NCBI RefSeq assembly: GCF_018986915.1
Contig: NZ_CP076723.1
Location: 777,501-841,500, forward strand
Source of the DNA: Geomonas oryzisoli
Lineage (GTDB): Bacteria > Desulfobacterota > Desulfuromonadia > Geobacterales > Geobacteraceae
Reading direction: 5' to 3'
Length of the DNA: 64,000 nucleotides
This document shows, piece after piece, positions 37,715-46,018 of this stretch; position 1 is the first letter of the stretch; the number at the start of each line of letters is the position of its first letter. A program made the position numbers and the translations under genes. Under the pieces are notes generated by a model, which worked only from the letters and a program-made list of their open reading frames with translations, was not told the origin of the DNA and made no database searches.

Positions 37715-38461
37715 ATGACCATAAATCCATTGCAGGCAACAACCACCGCAGCGTCGCTGCGCGACACGTACCCGGAAAAGAAGGTCGCGGACGCCCCTTC
37801 AGGTTTCGATTCCCTGCTGCAGGCCCTCGGCGCCGCGCCGGGCAGGGAGGCGGTTTCTCCCAAGGTCGCGGCCGAGATACTGCGTATCCAGATGATGCAA
37901 AGCACGCTGGCCCTGTCCGTTTCAGAATCCGGAGCCAACGCCTCTTCTTTCCAGCCTCAACCGGCACCCGGCGGGCGCGACTTCGGGCTCGGCCTCCCCA
38001 CTGCGTATCGCGGCACCGCCGCCCTTGAGACGGCAGAGGCGGAGGGCGAACCGGTGCCAGTGACTCCATCACCCATGAGCCGTATCGCGTCAGACGAGGT
38101 AAAGCAGGTCGAGGAAACGGCGGCACAGTACATCGGCACCCCCTATCGGTTTGGCGGTGAGGGGGCGGATGGCATCGACTGCTCCAGCTTTGTGCAGCAG
38201 GTATTCCACGCCAACCGGATCGATCTGCCGCGCACGGCCCGGGAGCAGATCAACGTAGGCAGCGATGTCGCTCCGGGCGACCTGCGCAAGGGGGACCTGG
38301 TTTTCTTCCAGACCTACGCCGAATACCCGTCCCACGTCGGGATCTACCTGGGTGACGGCAAGATGATCCATGCCTCCTCCGGGAAGGGTGAGGTGACCAT
38401 CTCGGACATGAACAGCGACTATTACCGTCCGCGCTACCTGGGCGCAAAACGCGTCATCTGA
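37715..38461 (+). CDS. NlpC/P60 family peptidase (248 aa)
   Basis: C-terminal NlpC/P60 cysteine peptidase domain (about residues 130-245) with the catalytic Cys in DGIDCSSFV, the first His in SHVGIYLGDG and the third polar residue His in MIHASS. These enzymes cut peptidoglycan stem peptides. The N-terminal 120 residues contain no signal peptide but include QMMQSTLALS, reminiscent of flagellar rod-associated FlgJ-like N-termini; secretion route is therefore unclear. The ATG at 37715 follows GAGAAAG; an extension to 37679 is rejected. Confidence 0.85.
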   Translation: MTINPLQATTTAASLRDTYPEKKVADAPSGFDSLLQALGAAPGREAVSPKVAAEILRIQMMQSTLALSVSESGANASSFQPQPAPGGRDFGLGLPTAYRGTAALETAEAEGEPVPVTPSPMSRIASDEVKQVEETAAQYIGTPYRFGGEGADGIDCSSFVQQVFHANRIDLPRTAREQINVGSDVAPGDLRKGDLVFFQTYAEYPSHVGIYLGDGKMIHASSGKGEVTISDMNSDYYRPRYLGAKRVI

Positions 38462-38509
38462 TCCTGCTGTCTGTCGCCCCCAAACCTCTCGCTCTGCGAT
38501 GACTCGCTG

Positions 38510-39085
38510 CTAGATGTCCGCAAGCTCGCAGAAGCGGTTTATTACTTCCTTCACCCTTCCCAGCAGCGCCTTGAGGCGCCTCCGGGCGGTCCCGTCGCGT
38601 GCGGCATCGTCGGGAGACCAGATCTGGTGGACGGTTTCTATGGCCACGTTCTTCCGCGTGGTGATCTCGTTGTAGTTGTCGGTGATGCCACAACAAAGGG
38701 CTCGGCTCCACTCCTCCCGGTTCGCCGATTTCCACCTGGACCTGAATTCAGCAAAGGTAGGCTCGTCGCCGAAATTCATCTCGCTCACATCTATCGTTAC
38801 CGGTTCGTCCTGCGCATTGCGGAGCACCCGCTCCACGTAGGCGACATGCCAGTAGCTCTTGATGGTGAATATGGCGACATCCCCCTCGGTGACGTCGGCT
38901 ATGTCGGCATTTTTGAGGGTCGGCATATCGTCACGCATCGGCAAGGGAAACGAGGGGATCCTTGATTTGACGTAATCAACGCAATACCCTCCCTTGTCCA
39001 TCCAGTCCTCGCAGTTGCAGGTGGCGTAAGAGGTCCGGATCCCGGAAATCATCAGAAAAATAAACAGCAAAATACTGCTTTTCAT
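38510..39085 (-). CDS. exported CHAP-domain-like amidase (191 aa)
   Basis: Signal peptide (KSSILLFIFLMISGIRTSYA). The mature part has CVDYVKSR (candidate catalytic Cys), EGDVAIF and WHVAYVE (candidate His), the arrangement of CHAP cysteine amidases. The family acts on peptidoglycan or glutathionylspermidine. Start ATG at 39085 follows GGAGAACC. Convergent with the NlpC/P60 gene, so two cell-wall-type cysteine hydrolases are adjacent. Confidence 0.7.
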   Translation of the reverse strand: MKSSILLFIFLMISGIRTSYATCNCEDWMDKGGYCVDYVKSRIPSFPLPMRDDMPTLKNADIADVTEGDVAIFTIKSYWHVAYVERVLRNAQDEPVTIDVSEMNFGDEPTFAEFRSRWKSANREEWSRALCCGITDNYNEITTRKNVAIETVHQIWSPDDAARDGTARRRLKALLGRVKEVINRFCELADI

Positions 39086-39336
39086 GCGGTTCTCCATAAA
39101 GCGTAGCTTACCGGCCCCAGGAAAGGCGCAGGGCAATACCTGGGCGCTGACCGCTGGACGTGGCAGATGCAGGGCACCCTGGCGCACCGGCGCAGTGGAT
39201 GGCTGCGCTGGTGGGTAGTAGATGCGCGGCGCGGTGCCGGTGCGATGGTCGAAGCGGTGCGCGTACGCATGCCGCGGCGCAGGCCGGAGATTGTTACACC
39301 GAGGTGGTCGGCGCAGCATCAATTGTGGGGTATTGA

Positions 39337-39666
39337 TCAGCCTTGGACTTCGGGTGGAGCGCGGCCGGAGTGGGGGATTGCTGTGGGGAAGCAGTGCTTC
39401 GTTGGGGCGGACTGGCTAACGGTGCCATAATAGGGCCCGGAAACGGGTTGGACCACCTTGGGCAACACGGCGACCAGGTCGTGATGGTGCTTTGCTTGGC
39501 TGGAGAAATTCTTCTGTTGGAATTCGAAGGTTACTCGATGGAGCGGCTTGGGGCGATGGGGACGCGAAATGTCGGGTACCCGGGCGCCCGCGCAGAGCAG
39601 GGCGAGGGTGACCAGGAATATCACGAAGGTCCGGGGGCGAATATGAGCGGCGTGACGGAGTCTCAT
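39337..39666 (-). CDS. possible exported hypothetical protein (109 aa)
   Basis: N-terminal signal-like segment (RTFVIFLVTLALLCAGA), then a Pro/His-rich region. There is no clear ribosome-binding site and other overlapping frames in this GC-rich stretch are also open. The region between the CHAP gene and the flavin reductase (39086-39836) otherwise shows only the terminator at 39783. Confidence 0.35.
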   Translation of the reverse strand: MRLRHAAHIRPRTFVIFLVTLALLCAGARVPDISRPHRPKPLHRVTFEFQQKNFSSQAKHHHDLVAVLPKVVQPVSGPYYGTVSQSAPTKHCFPTAIPHSGRAPPEVQG

Positions 39667-39782
39667 AGGGGGGCTCGATGGCGCTCATTAATAGCACGTT
39701 TGCCGATAAAAGGAAACCGGGTATGTTGCACCCTCCAGGAGCGTGCCCCCCAGCCCCAGCTGTATCGCCCCGGCAAAGAAGA

Positions 39783-39811
39783 GGCCCCCGACTGAAGCCG
39801 GGGGCCTTTGG
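39783..39811 (-). terminator. intrinsic terminator of the flavin reductase gene
   Basis: GGCCCCCG...CGGGGGCC hairpin (39783-39806) between AAGAA and TTTGG. On the minus strand it follows the reductase gene and ends in CTCTTCTTT. Confidence 0.7.
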
Positions 39812-39836
39812 TAAGCATGCGTTGCTGCCGCGACGG

Positions 39837-40391
39837 TCATGCAGCGTGGCGCTTCACCCACTGGACGTAGCGGTCCATCCACCCCTGCAAAAAATTTATG
39901 GCGTCGGGGCTGGTGATGTTCCCCGCGGCATCGAAGAAACCTTCCTTGACCTGGATGAACACCTCCGGCTGCCCCATGGTCGGCACATCGAGATACGCCA
40001 GCGTGTTGCGCAGGTGCTGCTGGGCGAGCGCCGTTCCAATCTGGCCGATGGAAGCCCCGAGGATCCCCGCGGGTTTCCCGGCCCAGGCGCTGGTCCCGTA
40101 GGGGCGCGAGGCGTTGTCGAGCGCGTTCTTCAGCACGCCGGGCATGGAACGGTTGTACTCGGGTGTTACGAAGATGAGCCCTGCGGACGCCTTGACCTCG
40201 CTTTTCAGGCGCACGACAGACTGTGCCTGGTTGTCATCGTCATCCTGGTTGTACAGCGGCAGGTCACCTATCTCCAGAAGCTTGAAAGAGAAATCGGCAG
40301 GCCCCAACTTGATCAATGCATTGGCAAGCTTGCGGTTGATCGAGTCGCGCCGCAGGCTCCCCACAATAACCCCTATCTGGTACTGACTCAT
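39837..40391 (-). CDS. NADPH-dependent FMN reductase (184 aa)
   Basis: Flavodoxin-like quinone/azo/chromate reductase fold. GSLRRDSINRKLANAL at residue 11 binds FMN phosphate; FVTPEYNRSMPGVLKNALD (about residue 75-93) is the family hallmark; GKPAGILGAS continues the fold. Cytosolic, uses NAD(P)H and reduces quinones or metal oxyanions. ATG after AGGAGAAGG on the minus strand. Confidence 0.88.
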   Translation of the reverse strand: MSQYQIGVIVGSLRRDSINRKLANALIKLGPADFSFKLLEIGDLPLYNQDDDDNQAQSVVRLKSEVKASAGLIFVTPEYNRSMPGVLKNALDNASRPYGTSAWAGKPAGILGASIGQIGTALAQQHLRNTLAYLDVPTMGQPEVFIQVKEGFFDAAGNITSPDAINFLQGWMDRYVQWVKRHAA

Positions 40392-40535
40392 AACCTTCTC
40401 CTCCCTTGATAGCGGAATAATTACAGCTATGACTATAGCACCGTGTCATCTGTTTGCTATCAAGGAGGGCGGGCCTGCATCACACCGGGAGCAGAAACAA
40501 TCTCCCAGGGTGGGAAACGCTATCGAGGCGGGCGG

Positions 40536-41657
40536 TCAGTCAATCGGTATCTGGAACTTGAACAGGGTTCCTTGGGCCGTGGAGGAGGAGAAACTCACCT
40601 TTCCTCCCAGCAGCTTCTCGCCGATCAGCTGCATCGAGAAGGTCCCCACCCCCCGGCCGGCCCCCTCCTTGGTGCTGAAACTGCGCTGGAAGATGCGGCA
40701 CTGCACCTCCTCGGGGATGGGCTTTTCATTCCAGACACAGAAGCGCAAGGCATCCGGCTCCTGCTCGAACCAGAGCTTCACCTCGCCGTGCTCCTCCGTT
40801 GCCTCGAGGGCGTTCATGACCATGTTGGCCATGACCCGCAACGCCAGTGACTTGTCGGTCTTCACGCTGAGTAACGGCAGCGAGTCGGGGAGCAGCATGG
40901 ACTTGTCGGCGGCGGCGTCGTGCTTGGCGAATATCCCCTTGAGCTCGGCGAGCAGTTCGCCCGCGGTCGTATCGTCCCGCGACGGGCGGTACTCCAGGAA
41001 GTCGTTCTTGAAGAGGCACCTCTGGATCTCCAGCTCCTTGTGCAACCTCAGGGCGGCCCGATGGATCATCGCCGCCATTTCCGACTTGTCTTCCCGGACC
41101 AGGTACTGGCTCGCGCCCAAGAGACCCGTGAACATGTTGCCCATGTCATGGAAAAAGGTCCTCTCCAGGGCGGCGCGCAGATGCTCCAGGGTGACGTCGT
41201 GCAGAAAGAGCAGGATGAAGGTTTGCGCCTCCAGGTTCAGCGTACTGGCGCGGACCATTATCGCGTACTCCGCCGTCATGTCACCCTTGCTGGTGCTGAG
41301 CGAGCAGAGCTCTTCCACCGGTCCCTCACCGTTCAGCGCAGCAACCATGGCGATCACCGCACCGCAGGTACTGCAGAACCGCGTAGTCCCGCAGCCATGT
41401 GGTTCGTCCTTGCTGTGCACGCACCCCAGCACCTCGCCCAGGCGCAGCCCCAGCACCGGACCGGGATCATCGATGCCCAGCGTCTTCAGAAAAGAGTCGT
41501 TGAGCCCGACAACCTGTCGATGCTCGTCCAGCACCGCTATCAGGCCGCCGATCGAATGCAGCAGTTCCTGGACCACCGCGCTGGTGGTGACCTTTACAAT
41601 TTCTTCCTGCAGTTGATCGTTAGTGGTGCGTTCGGCGGGAGCGAAATGGGTATCCAC
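40536..41657 (-). CDS. PAS-domain sensor histidine kinase without membrane segments (373 aa)
   Basis: Residues 25-150 form a PAS-like sensor (GGLIAVLDEHRQVVGLNDSF) with a Cys cluster (CVHSKDEPHGCG, CSTCG) that might hold a metal or respond to redox. The H-box-like segment is FFHDMGNMFTGLLG near 170. The ATPase domain has an N-box (MVMNALEATEEHG) and a G-box (GRGVGTFSMQLIGEKLLGG). The GTG at 41657 has GGAGG upstream; an in-frame TTG at 41711 is less likely. No cognate response regulator lies nearby, so it is an orphan kinase. Confidence 0.82.
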   Translation of the reverse strand: MDTHFAPAERTTNDQLQEEIVKVTTSAVVQELLHSIGGLIAVLDEHRQVVGLNDSFLKTLGIDDPGPVLGLRLGEVLGCVHSKDEPHGCGTTRFCSTCGAVIAMVAALNGEGPVEELCSLSTSKGDMTAEYAIMVRASTLNLEAQTFILLFLHDVTLEHLRAALERTFFHDMGNMFTGLLGASQYLVREDKSEMAAMIHRAALRLHKELEIQRCLFKNDFLEYRPSRDDTTAGELLAELKGIFAKHDAAADKSMLLPDSLPLLSVKTDKSLALRVMANMVMNALEATEEHGEVKLWFEQEPDALRFCVWNEKPIPEEVQCRIFQRSFSTKEGAGRGVGTFSMQLIGEKLLGGKVSFSSSTAQGTLFKFQIPID

Positions 41658-41865
41658 AGCAGCCTCCAAGGGAGAGATCCGATCAGAACAAGCTGGTTTT
41701 GCCAATGCCAATGGTGCGTGCGGGAGATGGTGGGGAGTACGATGGGACTAATCTAATTATTTTTGTCTATGATGTCAATTGCTTGTTGCACTATGCATTT
41801 TTCCCGATTGCGGCGGAGGCTGGAAAAAGGCCGGCGCGAGCAACCGCTGCGTGGCGCAGACTCTG

Positions 41866-42252
41866 TTAAGGTTGCCACCGGTAGATATGGAGCGGGATCC
41901 GGCCGTGGGAGTCGAAGCCGACGCCCTCTTCTTCCAGTCGCAAGCGCTGCAGTTCATCCCCTGCGCTGCCTCCGGAGCGGAGGCTGATCTCCCCCTTGGC
42001 GTTGATAACGCGGTGCCAGGGGATCGAAGGGTCATTAAGGGCGCTCAGGGCATAGCCGACCTGGCGTGCCCGTCCCGGCAGTCCGGCCAGAGCCGCTACC
42101 TGGCCGTAGGTGGCCACCTGTCCCCTGGGGATCCGGGAAACGACGGCATAGATGTGCTGGTAGGTAGATGATGCCACTGTGTCCCGGTAACGGTTTTGCT
42201 GAGTCGGTTCCACTTTTTTCTCCCACTCGGGTTGCGCAGCTTTCTGCGCCAT
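41866..42252 (-). CDS. MGMT-family alkyltransferase-like protein (128 aa)
   Basis: Recognises O6-alkylguanine in DNA. The C-terminal DNA-binding domain of O6-methylguanine methyltransferases is present (IPRGQVATYGQVAALAG, RQVGYALS), but the active-site motif is PWHRVI rather than PCHRVI. The acceptor Cys is replaced by Trp, as in ATL/YbaZ proteins, which flag lesions for nucleotide excision repair instead of removing them. Short length (128 aa) also fits ATL. Confidence 0.9.
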   Translation of the reverse strand: MAQKAAQPEWEKKVEPTQQNRYRDTVASSTYQHIYAVVSRIPRGQVATYGQVAALAGLPGRARQVGYALSALNDPSIPWHRVINAKGEISLRSGGSAGDELQRLRLEEEGVGFDSHGRIPLHIYRWQP

Positions 42253-42329
42253 TGTATATTTCTGCCTGGCGGAAATTAGTTTACTTTAACCAGTCAGGGG
42301 CCTTCGTAGAGCGAAGGAAGGAGGTTAAG

Positions 42330-42740
42330 TTGACATCTCAACGGATATTGCGAAACTACCGCAGCATTGGGCCAACTAAGTTTCATCACTTGAACCAGAA
42401 AATCAGAAACTCTCTCCTGGATTACAACAAGATTCCTGAGTCGTTTTGGGCCGCGCATCCCCAACTGCGAGAGGAGTATCGCGAGGCCTCGGAAAAGTAC
42501 GACCTAATTTACCACGAGTCGATGCTGGGGGGCAAACTGGCTATTGCCGAGCGCGAGCGCCGCCAGGGAGAACTCGTTGGGTTACTGGATGAGATCGCGT
42601 CTCTGCTGGAAATGGCCGCGGTGCGCACTCCGGAACTTCTCATACTTTCCGGTTTCGATCTCGCCAAAGAAAGAAGGACCCACTCCAGGGCCAAGAAAGC
42701 TGCTGCATCGCAGAACGACCAAGACAGTATCCCTGCTTGA
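42330..42740 (+). CDS. conserved Geobacter-type hypothetical protein (136 aa)
   Basis: TTG start after a very strong AAGGAGGTTAAG. Largely helical, with blocks I associate with a multi-copy Geobacter family: RNYRSIGPTKFHHL, LGGKLAIAERERRQ, LLDEIASLLEMAAVRTPE and GFDLAKERR. No signal peptide. Function unknown. A terminator follows. Confidence 0.75.
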   Translation: MTSQRILRNYRSIGPTKFHHLNQKIRNSLLDYNKIPESFWAAHPQLREEYREASEKYDLIYHESMLGGKLAIAERERRQGELVGLLDEIASLLEMAAVRTPELLILSGFDLAKERRTHSRAKKAAASQNDQDSIPA

Positions 42741-42775
42741 TCCACCCCAATTTCCGCCAAGAGCCGCTGCACCCA

Positions 42776-42814
42776 AAAGAACGGGGGGTATCGCAAGATC
42801 CCCCCGTTCTTTAT
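42776..42814 (+). terminator. intrinsic terminator
   Basis: AAAGAACGGGGGGTA-TCGCAAGA-TCCCCCCGTTCTTT, followed by ATTGTTCT. Confidence 0.88.
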
Positions 42815-42830
42815 TGTTCTCCCGCCCGTC

Positions 42831-43460
42831 TTACCTGAAAAGCAGGCCAGTCACATACTCCTCATTCCTGTTTCTTTGCTCTCCGAGCTCCTCGAATGCA
42901 TCGTGGGAGTCACCGGACGCGTCGTGGGAGTCACCGGACGCGTCGAGCGAGTCACCGGACGCGCCGAGCGAGTCACCGGACGCGCCGAGCGAGTCACCGG
43001 ACGCGCCGAGCGAGTCACCGGACGCGTCGAGCGAGTCACCGGACGCGCCGAGTGAGTCACCGGACGCGTCGAGCGAGTCACCGGACGCGTCGAGCGAGTC
43101 ACCGGACGCGTCGAGCGAGTCACCGGACGCGCCGAGTGAGTCACCGGACGCGTCGAGCGAGTCACCGGACGCGTCGAGCGAGTCACCGGACGCGTCGAGC
43201 GAGTCACCGGACGCGTCGAGCGAGTCACCGGACGCGTCGAGCGAGTCACCGGACGCGTCGAGCGAGTCACCGGACGCGTCGAGCGAGTCACCGGACGCGA
43301 CGAGCGAGTCGCCGGCCGCGCCGAGTGAGTCACCGGACGCGCCGAGCGAGTCACCGGACGCGTCGAGTGAGTCACCGGACGCGTCGAGCGAGTCGCCGGC
43401 CGCCCAGGGAGGTTCGAACTGGTCGATGATGGGAAGATTTAACTTGAACAGGAGGTGGCG
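42831..43460 (-). pseudogene. open frame carrying a heptapeptide repeat, no recognisable start
   Basis: This minus-strand frame is open from a TAA at 43461 to a TAA at 42831. It reads KLNLPIIDQFEPPWAAGDS, then about 24 GDSLDAS-type heptads, then a plausible unique C-terminus (DAFEELGEQRNRNEEYV, TGLLFR). Both unique ends look protein-like, but no ATG, GTG or TTG precedes the first. Because the unit is 21 bp, other frames are also open, so this may be the remains of a repeat protein or simply a minisatellite. Confidence 0.35.
42905..43408. repeat. 21-bp tandem repeat (minisatellite), about 24 units
   Basis: Unit GAGTCACCGGACGCGTCGAGC with variants at a few positions (GTCGAG/GCCGAG/GCCGAGT). 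About 500 bp in total. Unit length is a multiple of three and no stop occurs in several frames on both strands. Likely variable in copy number among strains. Confidence 0.95.
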
Positions 43461-43532
43461 TTAATTTACAGTGGCTAACTGCAGTGGTTTCTTGACTCTC
43501 CACAGCTTACCATCCAGGAGGTGTTTCCGCTC

Positions 43533-44042
43533 ATGTCGTTTCGTGGTCTTTCTCTGCTGCTCATTGTTCCTGTTGTCGCAGGCTGCGCCATAGGTGTTCC
43601 ACAAAGCCGCCAAGAGTTCGTGGACATGTACAAGGATGCCAAGGTATTCGGCAAGGCGGAGCACTATACCATCAACCGCTCCGCCAAATCCGTCACCTCC
43701 GATGTAAAAGCCTATGCTCAAAAGTGTCTCAACGTGAGGGTCGTCGATCCGCCGAATTACGCTTTGAAGGAGACGGGAGGCTCGACAACGTTCCGGCCGC
43801 GTTTTGAGACCCTTGGCAAGGACACCACCGCGCTCACGCTGCAGGAGGAGTACAACGACAGCCAGATGTCAGGAGCGCCTAAGGACGGTATCTACACCCT
43901 CGTGGCCGAGATTCGTCCGGCGGGCAAAAACAAGACGGAGCTCGACATCTACCACGCCAGGCGCGGCAAGATTTCGGACCCGCTCAAACAGTGGGCCGAT
44001 GGCGACAAGTGCTCCTGCCCGTCGCTTAATCGAGGGTGGTGA
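43533..44042 (+). CDS. hypothetical lipoprotein (169 aa)
   Basis: Lipobox VPVVAGC at residue 15-21. The mature part has two or three cysteines including CSCPSLN near the C-terminus. AGGAGG lies 12 bp upstream of the ATG; a GTG at 43521 overlaps that site. No family recognised. Probably co-transcribed with the membrane protein that follows 20 bp later. Confidence 0.68.
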   Translation: MSFRGLSLLLIVPVVAGCAIGVPQSRQEFVDMYKDAKVFGKAEHYTINRSAKSVTSDVKAYAQKCLNVRVVDPPNYALKETGGSTTFRPRFETLGKDTTALTLQEEYNDSQMSGAPKDGIYTLVAEIRPAGKNKTELDIYHARRGKISDPLKQWADGDKCSCPSLNRGW

Positions 44043-44062
44043 AATAGGAGAGGGTAGATTCC

Positions 44063-44458
44063 TTGGAAGCCATTTTTGAGCTGATTTTCGGTCTGCTGTG
44101 GGAGTTGTTTGCCAACATCATATTTCAGCTGCTGGTGGAGTTGGGGTTGCGGTCGCTTGTCGAGCCATTCCGCAAAAGCGATCGCAGGCATCCCGTCTTG
44201 GCGTTCATCGGCAGCATCCTGCTGGGTAGTTTGGCCGGGTTGGTCAGCCTGTGGATCGTTCCCAACCACATGATTCATTTCAAACACCTGCAAGGGTACG
44301 GGCTTCTTTTCGTGCCGCTACTCTGCGGAGTAACCATGGCTGGTTTGCGGCGGCTAAAGGAGAGCAGGGGACGGCAAGTCTTTTTCATGGACAGCTTCAC
44401 CTACGGCTACACCTTCGCGCTTTTCATGTCCCTCGTCAGGTTTTACAGAGCCGGGTGA
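44063..44458 (+). CDS. hypothetical inner-membrane protein (131 aa)
   Basis: TTG start after GGAGAGGG. Three to four hydrophobic segments (FELIFGLLWELFANIIFQLL, VLAFIGSILLGSLAGLVSLW, LLFVPLLCGVTMAG, and a C-terminal one). Function unknown. Confidence 0.65.
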   Translation: MEAIFELIFGLLWELFANIIFQLLVELGLRSLVEPFRKSDRRHPVLAFIGSILLGSLAGLVSLWIVPNHMIHFKHLQGYGLLFVPLLCGVTMAGLRRLKESRGRQVFFMDSFTYGYTFALFMSLVRFYRAG

Positions 44459-44485
44459 GTGGGAGATGAAACCGGAGCCGCCGGA

Positions 44486-44548
44486 GCAGTGCCAAGGTCT
44501 TGAATTATAAGTTTTTTGACTAAAAGTGGTTTTTCAAGACATGGCGCC
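44486..44548. repeat. dispersed inverted repeat, family C
   Basis: GCAGTGCCAAGGTCTTGAAT ... TTCAAGACATGGCGCC. Arms pair imperfectly around an AT-rich centre (AAGTTTTTTGACTAAAAGTG). A second copy is at 45536-45598. Confidence 0.8.
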
Positions 44549-44588
44549 GTATCTGTATTTCTATCTTTAAAAGTGTAGAGGACAAAAC

Positions 44589-45506
44589 ATGACCAAATCA
44601 TCGCAAATAGTGGTTGGCTTTTGGCGTCGGTTCTTTGCGGATTTCTTGGACGCGATGGTTCTTGCCATTCCTGGGTACGGTGTCGGATACCTTTTTAGGT
44701 ACTCTTTCAGTGAAATGGGGCTGCGTGCCGTTTGGATTGGGGTCGTATGCAGTCTTCTTTACTACGGGCTTTTGCACACCCGTCTTGGCGGGGGGCAGAC
44801 TCCCGGCAAGCGCTTGCTTGGCATCCAGGTGCTGCGTCGGGATGGACAGTATTTGGATTTTGGAAGGTCATTCCTTAGATACTTGGTAGTCTCATTCATT
44901 TTTTACAACGGACTCTATGGCAGTCTTCTCAATCATCTTCCTCCGTCCGCAATGATGGCAGTAGGCTCAGTATATATTCTGGTGATTATCTGGGCCTTCT
45001 TTGCCTGTTTCCTCATGATTCCGTTCCATCCGCTCAAGCGTGGTTTGCATGACCTTGCCGCGGACAGCGTGGTCGTCTACAAAGATTGTTTCGACAGCGA
45101 TGAGTTGGACCGCCTGGATGATCCCTCCAAAGCGAGGCGCGCCTTGGCTGTTCTGAGTGTGGGGTCCTGTCTATTCGCGGGGGCTTGCGTATTCGGCCTG
45201 TTAAAGCTCACCTCTGGCTCAGAAGATATGGCGAAGCTAACCGAAATTCAGAAATTCGTTGGCACTGAATACGACGTACCACAGGTCACAGTCAACCACT
45301 TTAATGGCAAAGCTACGTCATTGGCAGTTGTTCTTCATGTCCCGTTGGCCAGCTTTGAGAATAAGGCTGAAAAAGAGCGAATCAGGCAGGAGGTCTTCAA
45401 CAAAACAAAAGCCAGATTCAACGACCTGGAGCGGTTCGGTACCCTGAAAATTGTCATGTCCTCGGGGTATGACATCGGAATTGCAAGCTACTTTATAAGG
45501 GACTGA
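44589..45506 (+). CDS. RDD family membrane protein (305 aa)
   Basis: RDD domain with the FWRRFFADFLDAMVL start, in which the usual Arg-Asp-Asp lies along the first helix, then two further helices and the conserved GGGQTPGKRLLGIQVLRRDG. Another hydrophobic stretch near residue 190 and a C-terminal soluble part of about 100 residues, not typical of minimal RDD proteins. Role unknown; RDD proteins have been linked to ion or solute transport. Bracketed by two family C repeats. Confidence 0.8.
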   Translation: MTKSSQIVVGFWRRFFADFLDAMVLAIPGYGVGYLFRYSFSEMGLRAVWIGVVCSLLYYGLLHTRLGGGQTPGKRLLGIQVLRRDGQYLDFGRSFLRYLVVSFIFYNGLYGSLLNHLPPSAMMAVGSVYILVIIWAFFACFLMIPFHPLKRGLHDLAADSVVVYKDCFDSDELDRLDDPSKARRALAVLSVGSCLFAGACVFGLLKLTSGSEDMAKLTEIQKFVGTEYDVPQVTVNHFNGKATSLAVVLHVPLASFENKAEKERIRQEVFNKTKARFNDLERFGTLKIVMSSGYDIGIASYFIRD

Positions 45507-45535
45507 CCAGCTATGCGGAGGATAGGAGCGCAGGA

Positions 45536-45640
45536 GCAGTGCCAGGTCTTGAATAACAAGGTTTTTGAGTAAAAGTGATTTTTCAAGACCTGGCACCGCA
45601 GGGCACCGCAGGAGGGCACCGCAGGAGCACCGCAGGAGTG
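45536..45640. repeat. dispersed inverted repeat, family C, with a short GCACCGCAGGAG tandem tail
   Basis: GTGCCAGGTCTTGAATAACA ... TTTTTCAAGACCTGGCAC pair nearly perfectly (45539-45596). Four copies of a GCACCGCAGGAG-like unit follow. Confidence 0.8.
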
Positions 45641-45661
45641 GGGTGGAGGGACAGAGGTGGA

Positions 45662-46018
45662 CTACAGGAACACCCTGTAGTCACTCACATTCAGCACTAC
45701 CGCCAGCTTTCGGGCCCATTCCCTTCCCATCTGCCGTTTTCCGCTTTCCAGCTCGGAAATGTGTCTTTGGGAGATACCTGTCAACTCAGCAAGCTGCCGC
45801 TGGGTCATCCCTTCACGGTGGCGTGCACCTCTCAGTGCCATCCCTTGAGCATTTTCCGCGTAGCCGGGAAAGGCTTCTTCAACGGTAAAGTGTTCGCTTG
45901 CCTCAATCACTCCGATCTCCTTGGCGTAATGTCGAAGCATGCTGATCTTGTCATGGCTGCCGATGAAGCGAACCTCTGCTTTTTTGTCAGTAAGGGGCTT
46001 TTTCGTGCGTTCCAACAT
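45662..46018 (-). CDS. helix-turn-helix antitoxin (HigA-type) (118 aa)
   Basis: XRE-family HTH in the C-terminal half (GMTQRQLAELTGISQRHISE, then LESGKRQMG). The N-terminal half is the part expected to cover the toxin. ATG at 46018 overlaps the toxin gene by 32 bp. In this toxin-first arrangement the antitoxin usually represses the shared promoter. Confidence 0.85.
   Translation of the reverse strand: MLERTKKPLTDKKAEVRFIGSHDKISMLRHYAKEIGVIEASEHFTVEEAFPGYAENAQGMALRGARHREGMTQRQLAELTGISQRHISELESGKRQMGREWARKLAVVLNVSDYRVFL

Noticed and set aside
42544-43464. Plus-strand ORF translating the minisatellite as ESPDASS repeats
   Set aside because: It begins inside the 42330-42740 gene in another frame, crosses that gene's terminator and has no ribosome site; the minus frame has better unique ends.
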